The notes below the pieces were generated by a model. The model was given only the letters and a program-made list of their open reading frames with translations. It was not told where the DNA came from and did not search any database. The position numbers and the translations under genes are program-made. 64,000 bases of DNA from Chitinophagales bacterium. GTDB lineage: Bacteria; Bacteroidota; Bacteroidia; Chitinophagales; JADIYW01. The stretch spans positions 1 to 64,000 of the forward strand of contig JAIBAX010000007.1 of assembly GCA_019694955.1 (NCBI GenBank), given 5' to 3'. Each line of letters opens with the position of its first letter. Position 1 is the first letter of the stretch. Of this stretch, positions 18,269 to 27,777 are shown in pieces.

Positions 18269-20551
18269 ATGGGCATCTTTAATCTTAAACAAGCATACAA
18301 AACCTCTAAAGTGAAGTTTTTATGGCAACTTTTCTTTCTAGGCTTTCTATCATTGTTTGTCTTTTTTCTCTTAGTAAGAATAGGCATCTTTGGAAAACTA
18401 CCGGATATAGAAGAAATTGAGAATCCGCAAAACAAACTTGCTACCGAAATCTATTCCGCCGACAGCGTGTTGATTGGAAAGTACTATTTTGAAAACAGAA
18501 CCCCGGTAGAATACAAAGACATCTCTCCCGATTTGATAAAAGTATTGATTGCCTCAGAAGATGCACGTTTCTACCAACACAGTGGGATAGATATAAAAGC
18601 AATTATTCGTGCCGTCGCATTCATGGGAAAACGTGGCGGTGGAAGTACCATTACACAACAGGCAGCGCATAACCTCTTTATTGAACCTAGGTCGAGAAAC
18701 ATTGTATTGAGGATTGTACAAAAAGCTAAAGAATGGGTTATTGCCGTTATAATGGAGCGCAAGTTTACAAAAGAAGAAATTTTAACCTTGTACCTGAACA
18801 CCTTCGACTTCCTTTACAACGCGAAGGGTATTCACTCTGCATCATATACCTATTTCAACAAAAGCCCGAAAGAGCTCACTATTGAAGAATCTGCTGTCTT
18901 AGTAGGTATGCTACAAAACCCTGCTGCATTTAATCCAAGGATGAATCCCAACGATTCCAAAGAAAAGAGGAATATTGTTTACAGAGAATTGCTCGAACAA
19001 GGTGTAATAGACCAAGCAAAATATGACCAATTATGTAAAAAAGATATCCCGCTTCAATTTTCTCGTATCGACCATGTTGAAGGAATGGCACCTTATTTCC
19101 GTATGGTATTAGCAGAAGAACTCAAAAAATGGGGCAAACAAACAAAAAAATTAGACGGTTCCAATTACGACATTTATAAGGATGGATTAAAAATCTATAC
19201 CACCATAGATTCAAGGATGCAAAAGTATGCTGAAGAAGCGGTACATGAACATTTAGCAGCTTACCAGAAAGTGTTTGATGGGCAATTTAAGTATGTAACA
19301 TCATGGAAACCTTGGGAAACCAAAGAAGGAAAGAAAACCTTAGAGACGGCCATCAAAAGCTCCGAACCTTATCGAATACTGAAAGAAGATGGAAAATCTT
19401 TTGACGCCATAAAAAAAGCGATGTCCGTACCACATAAGATGATTGTCTTCACACACAAGGGGCCAAAAGATACGGTCATGACATCTATAGATAGCATCAT
19501 TTACCACCGCCAATTCTTACAATCGGGTTTCATGGTGATGGAAAAAGAAACCGGACATATCAAAGCGTGGGTGGGTGGTATTGATTTTGAATATTTTAAA
19601 TACGACCACGCCAATCGCCACACCAAGCGTCAGGTAGGCTCTACATTTAAGCCCATACTATACTCCTTAGCCGTTGACAATGGATGGTCGCCATGTCTGA
19701 ATATCCCTGGTGGAACATCAATTTATTTGGGGAATGGAAAATATTGGCGTCCTAAAGGCGGTGGCGGCGGTTCTTTGCAGGGATGCTTAAAAGTATCCAG
19801 CAATGTTTGCGCTGCATATATTATAAAACAACTTGGCACAGAAGCCGTTTATCAAATGGCCAAAAAAATGGGCGTCACTTCCGATATCCCAAAGGTACCT
19901 TCCATAGCATTAGGTGCCTGTGAAATTTCTCTGGAAGAGATGATGGAAGTGTATAGTGTATTCTTAAACGAAGGTGTAAGAACAAGTCCGGTTTTAGTGA
20001 CCAAAATTGAAGATAAGAACGGAAATATCATTCAAGCATTTTTCACAGAAAGAAAAGAGGTATATAGCAATAATACCGCCTATATCATGGCAAAAATGTT
20101 ACAAGGCCCTACGAGCACGGGTGGTACTGCAGCGAGATTAAAGAATGCATATAAAGTTCCGGGTGAAGTAGCCGGAAAAACAGGTACAACACAAAAACAA
20201 GCCGATGGTTGGTTTATTGGTTTCACTCCTCAATACCTTGCAGGTGCCTGGGTAGGTTGTGACGATCCAATACTTCACTTCTTGAGTACTGGCAACGGTC
20301 AAGGTGCTGCAATGGCACTGCCGATTTGGGCAAAATTTTTCAATAAGTGCTTTGCAGACAAGAAGTTAAACTTTGATCCACAGGCAAAATTTGCACCTCC
20401 CAGCGACTCTACTTTGGTAAAAAACATCTGTCGGGATCCACTTCGCGATAAGATAAAACTGCTGCAACAGCAAGGTGGACAAGTAATTACCGACCATGGT
20501 GTGAGCAATATTAACGATGGTGTAAATCCGGAGAATCAGTTTGAGAATTAA
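18269..20551 (+). CDS. Class A penicillin-binding protein (PBP1A type)
   Basis: A 760-residue bifunctional peptidoglycan synthase. One membrane helix (FLGFLSLFVFFLLVRIGIF) is followed by a GT51 domain with EDARFYQHSGID (catalytic Glu97) and GGGSTITQQ, then a transpeptidase with SxxK (Ser458-Thr-Phe-Lys461), an SSN motif (KVSSNVCAAY) and KTG (Lys637). All key residues are present. It polymerises lipid II and cross-links the wall at the inner membrane. The next gene is a decayed copy of it. Confidence 0.95.
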   Translation: MGIFNLKQAYKTSKVKFLWQLFFLGFLSLFVFFLLVRIGIFGKLPDIEEIENPQNKLATEIYSADSVLIGKYYFENRTPVEYKDISPDLIKVLIASEDARFYQHSGIDIKAIIRAVAFMGKRGGGSTITQQAAHNLFIEPRSRNIVLRIVQKAKEWVIAVIMERKFTKEEILTLYLNTFDFLYNAKGIHSASYTYFNKSPKELTIEESAVLVGMLQNPAAFNPRMNPNDSKEKRNIVYRELLEQGVIDQAKYDQLCKKDIPLQFSRIDHVEGMAPYFRMVLAEELKKWGKQTKKLDGSNYDIYKDGLKIYTTIDSRMQKYAEEAVHEHLAAYQKVFDGQFKYVTSWKPWETKEGKKTLETAIKSSEPYRILKEDGKSFDAIKKAMSVPHKMIVFTHKGPKDTVMTSIDSIIYHRQFLQSGFMVMEKETGHIKAWVGGIDFEYFKYDHANRHTKRQVGSTFKPILYSLAVDNGWSPCLNIPGGTSIYLGNGKYWRPKGGGGGSLQGCLKVSSNVCAAYIIKQLGTEAVYQMAKKMGVTSDIPKVPSIALGACEISLEEMMEVYSVFLNEGVRTSPVLVTKIEDKNGNIIQAFFTERKEVYSNNTAYIMAKMLQGPTSTGGTAARLKNAYKVPGEVAGKTGTTQKQADGWFIGFTPQYLAGAWVGCDDPILHFLSTGNGQGAAMALPIWAKFFNKCFADKKLNFDPQAKFAPPSDSTLVKNICRDPLRDKIKLLQQQGGQVITDHGVSNINDGVNPENQFEN

Positions 20552-20599
20552 GACTGCAATTTCTAGGTGCTTGTTTTCTATTGAAAGTAAACATCCAAT

Positions 20600-22708
20600 A
20601 TGGAAGGTCTGAAAAAAGTTTTACATTCGTTATTTCTGCGAATGCTGAAATTAGCTATAAAGGCAGGCGTCGCTGGTTTGCTCTTCTTTTTACTATTATT
20701 ACTTTTTATTGAAATAGGTGTTTTTGGCAAATTACCAACCATAAACCACCATCTTTTAGCATTAGAACATGATACTAACATAGTTTATGCCGATGGCAAA
20801 ACAACGCATTTTTTAAATGACGGTAGAAGGGATGTTGCCTATAGTGAAATTTCTCCATTTTTAGTAAAAGTTTTATTATCGCCGTCTATCAACAAGAAGG
20901 CTTGCAAGTTTTTTTTTCCTTTTAAGATATTCTACACCTCTAAACTGCCCTTTGACTTTGTTGATCAGTTAGAATATAATAGATCTAGGAATATCTTTGA
21001 ACGATTTATAAATACCATCAAAAAGCACCTATTGGTCAAAAAAGTTAGCCGTAAATTTTCGCAAGAAGAAATTATCACTTATAATTTAAACCACTTTGAA
21101 TTCTTATTTAACGCAAAGGGCATTTATAATGCCAGTCAAACATATTTCTCAAAGAAACCTTCTGAATTGAACTTTGAAGAAGCGGTTGTTTTGGTAAGCA
21201 TGATGGACAACCCCGAATATTTTAATCCAAAGCTTCACCCAGAAAATGCCATTAGAAAAAGAAATGCAACTTATCATGAGCTCTTATATGACAACCTCAT
21301 CACCCAAGAAGCACACGATAGTTTGTGTATAAAACCAATTCTACTAAATTTCCAACAGTTCTGCTCAAAAATTCCCAAAAAACATGTAAATAATAGGATT
21401 GTAGATCAAGCACAAGAGATATTAAACACATTGGATAAGTCTTACCAATTACAAAAGGACGGCTTAAATATATATACCTCGATACACCCCATTCTACAAG
21501 AACATGCTGAATCAGCCGTAAAAGAACATTTGTCTGCTCACCAGAAAATTTTGGATGCACAATATAAAAGTATAAACGTTGATCCATGGCAAACCAAAAA
21601 TGGCCGTAAGGCACTCGATCAGATTATTCATGAAGCACCTATCTATCTTTTATTAAAAAAAAGTGGGATGCATGAAAGTAAAATCACTAAAATACTAACG
21701 CAAAAGCATGCCACACATCTCTTTGTAAATGGCAGAGAAATCGACACCATTATCAGCACTATCGACAGCATCAAAATAGCTTACCAGCAACTCACTGCAG
21801 GAATGATCGTTCTTGAAAATGGAACAGGTAATATTGTAGCATATGTCGGTGGTACAGATTTTCAAAAAGATTCCTTTGATAATTGCTGTATAAAAAACAA
21901 AAAAACCGCTGGGTCTATCATTAAAACCATGTCGGCCACCATTCTGATAGAAAAAGGCTATTCACCCTGTGAACAAATTAAACTTCAAAACAAAATTTAC
22001 TTGGGAAATGGTCAATATTGGACAAGTCAAGGCGGCAGTAGTCGATCAATCATAAATCAAATAAGTAGTCCTTCCTCTTCAGGTATTTCAATATTGAACG
22101 AAATAAAAACAACAGAAATGATTGCTCTTCTAAGAAGAATGGGTGTATCTTCTTCTTTGCCAAATGTTCCATCAATAAATCTCGGTGCGTGCGATATCTC
22201 ACTTTGGGAATTAACGAAGGCATATAGTATCTTCCCAAACCATGGTGCATTAATTGAGCCAACACTGATAACAAAGATAGAAGACAGAAATGGCAAGGTC
22301 ATTTGGGCATATTCACCTGAGAAACAACAAGTTCTCAATGATACAATAGCCTATATTATGACGAATGTTCTAAAGGCGCCCATATCTTTGCATCGAATTA
22401 AAAGCACTTACCAAGTGCCGGGTGAAATAGCCGGAAAAACCGGCTCTACGCAAAATCAAGCAAATGGTTGGTTCATTGGATTTACCCCTCAATACACCTG
22501 CGGTGTTTGGGTCGGCACAAAGAATGAGACAATACATTTCCTTTCAGCAGGATATGGACAAGGAGCCGCTATGGCATTGCCTGTATGGGCAATTTTCTTC
22601 AACAAATGTTATGCAGATCGATCCTTGCATTTGAGTACGATTGAACACTTCCCACCTCCAAATAATAAACCATACGACTTCTGTAAGGGCAAAAAAGCAC
22701 CATTATAG
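20600..22708 (+). CDS. Degenerate class A PBP paralogue
   Basis: A 702-residue protein clearly homologous over its whole length to the preceding PBP (shared IGVFGKLP, FLFNAKGIYNASQTYFSKKP, KTGSTQNQANGWFIGFTPQY). The GT51 active site is gone: EDARFYQHSG is replaced by SPSINKKACKFFF, and the GGGSTITQQ region is deleted. In the transpeptidase, SxxK (Ser439/Lys442) and KTG (Lys613) remain, but the SSN motif is replaced by SSPSSSG. The frame is open and the ends intact, so this looks like a maintained pseudo-enzyme or one early in decay, born by tandem duplication 48 bases downstream. Confidence 0.85.
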   Translation: MEGLKKVLHSLFLRMLKLAIKAGVAGLLFFLLLLLFIEIGVFGKLPTINHHLLALEHDTNIVYADGKTTHFLNDGRRDVAYSEISPFLVKVLLSPSINKKACKFFFPFKIFYTSKLPFDFVDQLEYNRSRNIFERFINTIKKHLLVKKVSRKFSQEEIITYNLNHFEFLFNAKGIYNASQTYFSKKPSELNFEEAVVLVSMMDNPEYFNPKLHPENAIRKRNATYHELLYDNLITQEAHDSLCIKPILLNFQQFCSKIPKKHVNNRIVDQAQEILNTLDKSYQLQKDGLNIYTSIHPILQEHAESAVKEHLSAHQKILDAQYKSINVDPWQTKNGRKALDQIIHEAPIYLLLKKSGMHESKITKILTQKHATHLFVNGREIDTIISTIDSIKIAYQQLTAGMIVLENGTGNIVAYVGGTDFQKDSFDNCCIKNKKTAGSIIKTMSATILIEKGYSPCEQIKLQNKIYLGNGQYWTSQGGSSRSIINQISSPSSSGISILNEIKTTEMIALLRRMGVSSSLPNVPSINLGACDISLWELTKAYSIFPNHGALIEPTLITKIEDRNGKVIWAYSPEKQQVLNDTIAYIMTNVLKAPISLHRIKSTYQVPGEIAGKTGSTQNQANGWFIGFTPQYTCGVWVGTKNETIHFLSAGYGQGAAMALPVWAIFFNKCYADRSLHLSTIEHFPPPNNKPYDFCKGKKAPL

Positions 22709-22804
22709 AGCATTTCAGCTTCCTCATGGCACTTCGTCCTTATCCTAGAAACAAAATAATAGCACCAAATGGACAAAAAAGCCTGCCATAATCACGATTT
22801 CGCT

Positions 22805-22812
22805 TATTTTTG
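22805..22812 (+). promoter_or_regulatory. -7 element upstream of uvrC
   Basis: TATTTTTG matches TAnnTTTG and ends five bases before the uvrC ATG, implying a very short or leaderless transcript. No good -33 box was found. Confidence 0.4.
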
Positions 22813-22817
22813 TTGAT

Positions 22818-24626
22818 ATGGAGATATTGCCTGCTATTCGCGAACAAATTAGCCAACTCCCAAATCAGCCGGGTGTATATAGATATTATGACAAGAATGG
22901 GCTACTCCTTTATATTGGCAAGGCCATCAACCTAAAAAAACGAGTATCCTCCTATTTTGTAGAAAAACAACAGGTGGGCGCTCGATTAAAGATGTTAGTA
23001 AGAAGCATCTATCGGATTGAATTTACCGTTGTTGCCACAGAAAAAGATGCCTTTCTATTAGAAAATGCCCTCATTAAAGAACACCAACCCAAGTTCAATG
23101 TATCCCTCAAAGATGACAAAACATATCCCTACATAAAGATTGTCGATGAGCCTATCCCCAGAATCTTCTTCACCCGAAACAAACAAAATGACGGATCAGA
23201 ATATTTTGGTCCGTATACTTCTGTGCATAATGTCCGCTATGTCTTCGATATCATCAAACGTATATACCCAATTCGTACTTGCCATCTACATTTAAGTCAG
23301 GAAAATATCAAAAAGAAGAAATTTAAGGTATGTTTGGAATACCATATTGGCAACTGTCTGGGACCATGCGCAGCGCATCAGACAAAAGAAGATTATGATA
23401 GCAATGTCCAACAAATACGGAAAATGCTAAAAGGTAAACTTAGCGAGGTACATTCGATATTAAAATCACAACTAGACGAGGCCGTGGAACAACTGGCATT
23501 CGAGCGAGCAGATGTCTTACACAAGCGAATACTACACCTCAGAGAATATATATCGCAATCTACCATTGTAAATGATAAGCTTGGCGACATGGAAGTCTTT
23601 GGTATATATGATACAGAAGAAAAAGTATATGTTAACCACCTCAGCGTTTCCGAAGGAACTATTATTGCTACGAAAACAATATTTATTCGCAAGAATTTGG
23701 AAACTGAGACAACGGAAGAACTTCTAGCGCAAGCCATCTACAGCCTCATCGGTGATAGAATGGAAGAAATTGAAATTGTATTGCCCTTAGAAATACATCT
23801 GGAAGGGTCAAGCATTAAACAAACCATCCCTTCCATCGGCGATAAGAAAAAATTACTCGATTTGGCTATCCAAAATGCACATCAGTACTACGTTAAAGAC
23901 TTAGGGAAACCTACCAAAAAAGAGCCTTATTTAGTTATTTTGGAGAAGATGAAAGAAGAACTTCGTCTGATTGACTTGCCCTATCATATAGAGTGTTTTG
24001 ACAACTCTAATTTTCAAGGCGCCTTTCCCGTATCTTCTATGTCTGTTTTTAAGAATGCAAAACCTTCAACTAAAGATTATCGGCATTATAAGGTAGAAAC
24101 AGTAGTTGGTCCGGATGATTTTGCCACCATGAAAGAGGTGATCTTCAGAAGATATCGGCGACTGTTAGAAGAAAACAAACCATTACCGCAACTTATCGTC
24201 ATTGATGGTGGCAAAGGTCAGCTAGGTGCAGCTATTGAAAGCCTTAAAACGCTGGGCATTTATGAGAAAGTTCAAGTGATATCTATTGCTAAAAAGTTAG
24301 AGGAAATCTATTACCCTGAAGATACCCATCCATTGCTCATCAGCAAGAAATCTACTACATTAAAAGTACTACAGCACATCAGAAATGAGGCGCATCGCTT
24401 TGGTATCACTTTCCACCGTGAACAAAGATCCAAAGGAACCATTAAAACTACCCTAACAGAAATCCCGGGCATCGGAAAAACCACCTCCGAAAAGCTGCTT
24501 AAGCACTTTAAATCCGTAAAAAAATTAAAAGAAGCCCAACTATCGGAAATCCAGGCTATTATGGGAACAAAAAGAGGAGCAGGTATTTTTCACCTGCTGC
24601 ATCCGGAACAGCAAAAGCTATTCTGA
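22818..24626 (+). CDS. uvrC: Excinuclease ABC subunit C
   Basis: A 602-residue UvrC of normal length: N-terminal GIY-YIG nuclease (QPGVYRYYDKNGLLLYIGKA), Cys cluster (CHLHLSQENIKKKKFKVCLEY), UVR motif near residue 225 (VEQLAFERADVLHKRI), RNase H-like endonuclease domain (IECFDNSNFQGAFPVSSMSVF and VIDGGKGQL), and a C-terminal helix-hairpin-helix pair (IPGIGKTTSEKLLKHF). It makes both incisions in nucleotide excision repair. Confidence 0.97.
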   Translation: MEILPAIREQISQLPNQPGVYRYYDKNGLLLYIGKAINLKKRVSSYFVEKQQVGARLKMLVRSIYRIEFTVVATEKDAFLLENALIKEHQPKFNVSLKDDKTYPYIKIVDEPIPRIFFTRNKQNDGSEYFGPYTSVHNVRYVFDIIKRIYPIRTCHLHLSQENIKKKKFKVCLEYHIGNCLGPCAAHQTKEDYDSNVQQIRKMLKGKLSEVHSILKSQLDEAVEQLAFERADVLHKRILHLREYISQSTIVNDKLGDMEVFGIYDTEEKVYVNHLSVSEGTIIATKTIFIRKNLETETTEELLAQAIYSLIGDRMEEIEIVLPLEIHLEGSSIKQTIPSIGDKKKLLDLAIQNAHQYYVKDLGKPTKKEPYLVILEKMKEELRLIDLPYHIECFDNSNFQGAFPVSSMSVFKNAKPSTKDYRHYKVETVVGPDDFATMKEVIFRRYRRLLEENKPLPQLIVIDGGKGQLGAAIESLKTLGIYEKVQVISIAKKLEEIYYPEDTHPLLISKKSTTLKVLQHIRNEAHRFGITFHREQRSKGTIKTTLTEIPGIGKTTSEKLLKHFKSVKKLKEAQLSEIQAIMGTKRGAGIFHLLHPEQQKLF

Positions 24627-24651
24627 AAATGAGAAGTAAGCTTGGTTTTCT

Positions 24652-24689
24652 AAAAAAGACGACCGACGAAAATAAATCCATCGGTCGCC
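24652..24689 (-). terminator. Terminator downstream of the second gldM
   Basis: On the minus strand GGCGACCGA (24689-24681) pairs with TCGGTCGTC (24666-24658) and is followed by six Ts. It lies about 90 bases past the stop of the second gldM and between convergent genes. Confidence 0.6.
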
Positions 24690-24781
24690 AAAGTCAACCT
24701 ACAATGCTACATTCTAAAAATTAGCATTCATTTACAGCACTTTACAAAAAATATATTTCAAAAATGCCGCAACCCTCGAGG

Positions 24782-26332
24782 TTAAAACGGGTCAAATAAA
24801 ATACTGGAAACTTGCCTTACACTTCCACCCGGCGTACGTACATTTACCTTTTCAAAATAAACAGGGTCACCCTTCCTCACCTTTTGCAAATCTTCGAGTA
24901 TTGCTTGATTGAATTTAGCACCATCGCAAGCAATCTGTATTATATTTCCCGACCGCTTATCGACACGTGTATAAACAAAATTAATAACTTGAAAATTTAC
25001 CTCCATCACAAAATCCTTAGAATCTAGAACCATAACCTTTTGTACTATTAAGTTCTGAAGAGGAATCCTGCCTCCATTCAAATTTGCAACCTTCACCAAT
25101 GGGTTTGGTATAGATTTCACCCTGAAACGCACCCTATTCAATTCTTTGCCATTCGTAGAAATCGTAACGAAAGTTTCTCCAGGAGTATTTGTCCGCACAA
25201 TATAATTGCCACCACTGCCGATGATAGTACCATTCGAAATAGCCACATCCAAATCTCCGGCACCCACGCCGGCAGCAGATACGCTCACAGGATTATCGAT
25301 CTCCGCCCATATCACATTCATTTGCGTTGCCGATGCAACAGCAAATGGTGCGGCTACCGTATATTTAAAGGGTGGCAGTTTATACACCTCCGTCCTGTTG
25401 TCTTTCTTATTAAAGAAAGAAATCTGACCATTAATAGCATGTTCCCCTACTTCCTGCGTGCCAGCGGTATAATGCGCAATTCCTTCTTCATCTGCCATTA
25501 AATTGCGTCCATTTGCAGTAATATTTACCGTACCCGCCTTCGAACTATTCGCCGTCAGAAAGATCTCCGCTTCAAAAGGCTCCCCTTTCATAACATACGA
25601 TGGCGCCAACACCTTTGCCGAAAACTGATCAGGAATGATAGGTGTCGAATAAACAATTACATCCGTAGTTGCCAACAATGCCGAATTGATCTGCGCTTCC
25701 GTAGCCTTAACATCTACCAACAGTTTAGTAAGCAATGTTTGCGTAGCAATCGCCGGCATCTGGTAGAAATTCTCCCGCACCCAATCACCGCCCGGCTGAT
25801 GTGCCGCGGTTTTCAACGGCAACATCTTCTGCAATTGCGCACGCACCGTGTCATGCTCTACTAATGACAGCATGGCCATCAAATCCTTATGGATGCGCTT
25901 TTGAAGTTCATAGCCCTTTCCGTTGCGTTGACCCTTCTTTCCTTCCACCATAAACCGTGTCGAAACATCAATGTCATCTCTTCGTTTCAACTCACCCGTC
26001 GCTTGATCCAATCCGCCCGCTTCCTCAATAAAAGAGCTATTGATCATTTCAATATAACCTACTAATTTCTTTGATATGGCACTTACCTTTTCCGCATTTT
26101 TCATTGCCAGCGGCAACTTTGCATTACCGGGATTCTCCTTTATCCGCATTAAAAATGCCTCAAATCTCCCTTTGTTATTCTGATCCAACGAAACGCCGGA
26201 CTCTGCCAAACTCTTGTTGATTACTGTAAACGCATTCAAAATCTCCGAAGAAACATTCAATGCCAATAGTGCTGTCAACACAAGATACATCATGTTGATC
26301 ATCTGCTGCCTGTTTTCCTTTGGTATAGACAT
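24782..26332 (-). CDS. GldM paralogue (second copy), type IX secretion motor
   Basis: A 516-residue protein with the GldM N-terminus MSIPKENRQQMINMMYLVLTALLALNVSSEILNAF, including Arg8 and the single membrane helix that GldM contributes to the GldLM proton-driven motor. The periplasmic part follows the GldM layout: a helical first domain (LKRRDDIDVSTRFMVEGKKG), then beta domains with VYSTPIIPDQFSAKVLAPSYVMKGEPF and a C-terminal domain. Its length is identical to the gldM at 28736-30286. It lies 275 bases after the second gldL, outside the main operon. Probably a functional alternative stator or rotor shaft for a second motor; its partner is inferred from position. Confidence 0.88.
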   Translation of the reverse strand: MSIPKENRQQMINMMYLVLTALLALNVSSEILNAFTVINKSLAESGVSLDQNNKGRFEAFLMRIKENPGNAKLPLAMKNAEKVSAISKKLVGYIEMINSSFIEEAGGLDQATGELKRRDDIDVSTRFMVEGKKGQRNGKGYELQKRIHKDLMAMLSLVEHDTVRAQLQKMLPLKTAAHQPGGDWVRENFYQMPAIATQTLLTKLLVDVKATEAQINSALLATTDVIVYSTPIIPDQFSAKVLAPSYVMKGEPFEAEIFLTANSSKAGTVNITANGRNLMADEEGIAHYTAGTQEVGEHAINGQISFFNKKDNRTEVYKLPPFKYTVAAPFAVASATQMNVIWAEIDNPVSVSAAGVGAGDLDVAISNGTIIGSGGNYIVRTNTPGETFVTISTNGKELNRVRFRVKSIPNPLVKVANLNGGRIPLQNLIVQKVMVLDSKDFVMEVNFQVINFVYTRVDKRSGNIIQIACDGAKFNQAILEDLQKVRKGDPVYFEKVNVRTPGGSVRQVSSILFDPF

Positions 26333-26418
26333 AATTTTTAGTTTTAAGAATTAAAAAATAAGTCCAGTCTCTTTCAAAGAAAATTATAACAAGATGATTT
26401 ATAAAGCAATCCATCGGT

Positions 26419-26580
26419 GTTCTCGTGTAGACACGAGAACATGGAATTGTATTTTTAGTATTGGTCTACTCTATAAATCATATTGTAATTATTTGGGCGT
26501 ACCCCTGTCTTAGTTACTATCGTCACTAAGGCAGGGTCGGGCTATCCGCTTGTAGTCCTCTCCCGACTAAAGTCGGGATG
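26419..26580. repeat. Cluster of three dyads between the second gldL and gldM
   Basis: Three inverted repeats lie in the 275-base spacer: GTTCTCGTGT/ACACGAGAAC (26419-26440, perfect 10-bp arms), CCCTGTCTTAGT/ACTAAGGCAGGG (26503-26536, one mismatch) and TCCCGACT/AGTCGGGA (26561-26578, perfect). They could be a dispersed intergenic repeat or an attenuator between the two genes. Confidence 0.6.
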
Positions 26581-26607
26581 CGGGCTACCGCTACTATCCC
26601 TTACGCA

Positions 26608-27405
26608 TTAGGCACGCATTGCCACCAACATATTGTCATATACAGCATTCAGCTTCACCATATTCTGACTCAACTTTCTAATATTGGTTTGGTACGTCTC
26701 CACATCTTCAACAGAAGAAGACATTTTATCAAACGAATGCTTTACGGACGACATAAAGGTGTTCATGGATTTGATTTGAGATGCACAAGCTTGAAACTGC
26801 TCAGAATACATAACAGATAATTGCTTCAACCCGCTCTCCGCCGCCTCCAATTGCTGAGAATACCGTTGAACAGCATCGGTAGATTGAAGTAAGGCACCCA
26901 AGGAACTTCCCGCCGCCTCGTAGTTAGACTTAACCGATGATAAAGCCTCCGCCGCAGAGAGTGCACTACTATTAAAAGCATTAGTGGCATGAAAACTGTC
27001 CGTTAAGTCGGTCAACTTCTCAATAGAAAGGCCTAGTTTTTGAAAATTGTCACGAAAGAATTTTAGTTGTTCAGGGTTAAACTCATCAGCGTTCATAAAT
27101 TCTTGCAAACCCTGTTGTGCAGCATTCTTTTCCGGAAATTTTACGACTCCTGTAGCCAGCTGTCCATTGTATTTATCTAAACCGGGAAATAACTTTTCCC
27201 AATAGTAATCCGGCTCAGGAGGGATGATACCAGAAATGGCGAAGATAACGGCTTCTGTAATTAAACCTATCGTTAGTAATTGATTCGCCCAACTCCTATG
27301 TGTTAATTTGCCGAGCGCACCAATAATAACCACAGAAGCACCTACACCGAATAATAAATTTTTCACCTGCTTAAATCCAGATGATCTGAAAATAGTTTTC
27401 ATCAT
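26608..27405 (-). CDS. GldL paralogue (second copy), type IX secretion motor
   Basis: A 265-residue protein with two N-terminal membrane helices (LLFGVGASVVIIGALGKL and LLTIGLITEAVIFAISGII), the invariant PPEPDYYWEKLFPGLDKY segment and a long helical cytosolic tail. Residues linked to proton-motive function in GldL are kept: Lys33 and His36 in helix 1 and Glu51 in helix 2. It resembles the main GldL (30329-31129), most strongly in the first 80 residues. It is separated from gldN by a strong terminator, so it should have its own promoter. Either Met1 or Met2 could be the start. Confidence 0.88.
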   Translation of the reverse strand: MMKTIFRSSGFKQVKNLLFGVGASVVIIGALGKLTHRSWANQLLTIGLITEAVIFAISGIIPPEPDYYWEKLFPGLDKYNGQLATGVVKFPEKNAAQQGLQEFMNADEFNPEQLKFFRDNFQKLGLSIEKLTDLTDSFHATNAFNSSALSAAEALSSVKSNYEAAGSSLGALLQSTDAVQRYSQQLEAAESGLKQLSVMYSEQFQACASQIKSMNTFMSSVKHSFDKMSSSVEDVETYQTNIRKLSQNMVKLNAVYDNMLVAMRA

Positions 27406-27721
27406 TGTACATTTAGTTTGATTAAGTAATAATGTTAAAAATTCTACTTTAGCTAAAGTGTACAGATGGCATTTTAAGCATTAGCCGTACTCAAAACACC
27501 TCTGACTATTTCCGGAAATATATAATAGACTATCAATTACTTAACGAAAATATTACCAGAATATTATCACATTGAAATTTTTGCAAAAGTAACTTTAAAA
27601 CAGTTCATTAATAAAACCAAATTCAAGATTATCGTGTCCACACGCGAACACAAGCGGTCAGCTAAAAAATCATCCTGCCATTATAAATCACGCTCCGTTT
27701 CAGATAAAAGCATAGGTACAT
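27406..27721 (-). other. Intergenic region upstream of the second gldL
   Basis: No gene seen in these 316 bases. A minus-strand TACTTTTG (27591-27584) fits the -7 consensus, with no clear -33 box, and could drive the second gldL-gldM with a leader of about 170 nt. A CGTGT/ACACG dyad (27633-27644) resembles the palindrome at 26419-26440. Confidence 0.35.
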
Positions 27722-27755
27722 ATAAAAAAATAGCCTGTCAAAACTGACAGGCTAT
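27722..27755 (-). terminator. Strong terminator after gldN
   Basis: On the minus strand ATAGCCTGTCA (27755-27745) pairs perfectly with TGACAGGCTAT (27740-27730) around a 4-nt loop and is followed by seven Ts. It closes the gldKLMN operon 22 bases after the gldN stop. Confidence 0.85.
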
Positions 27756-27777
27756 TATAGCTTTTAAGAGTTAGAAT

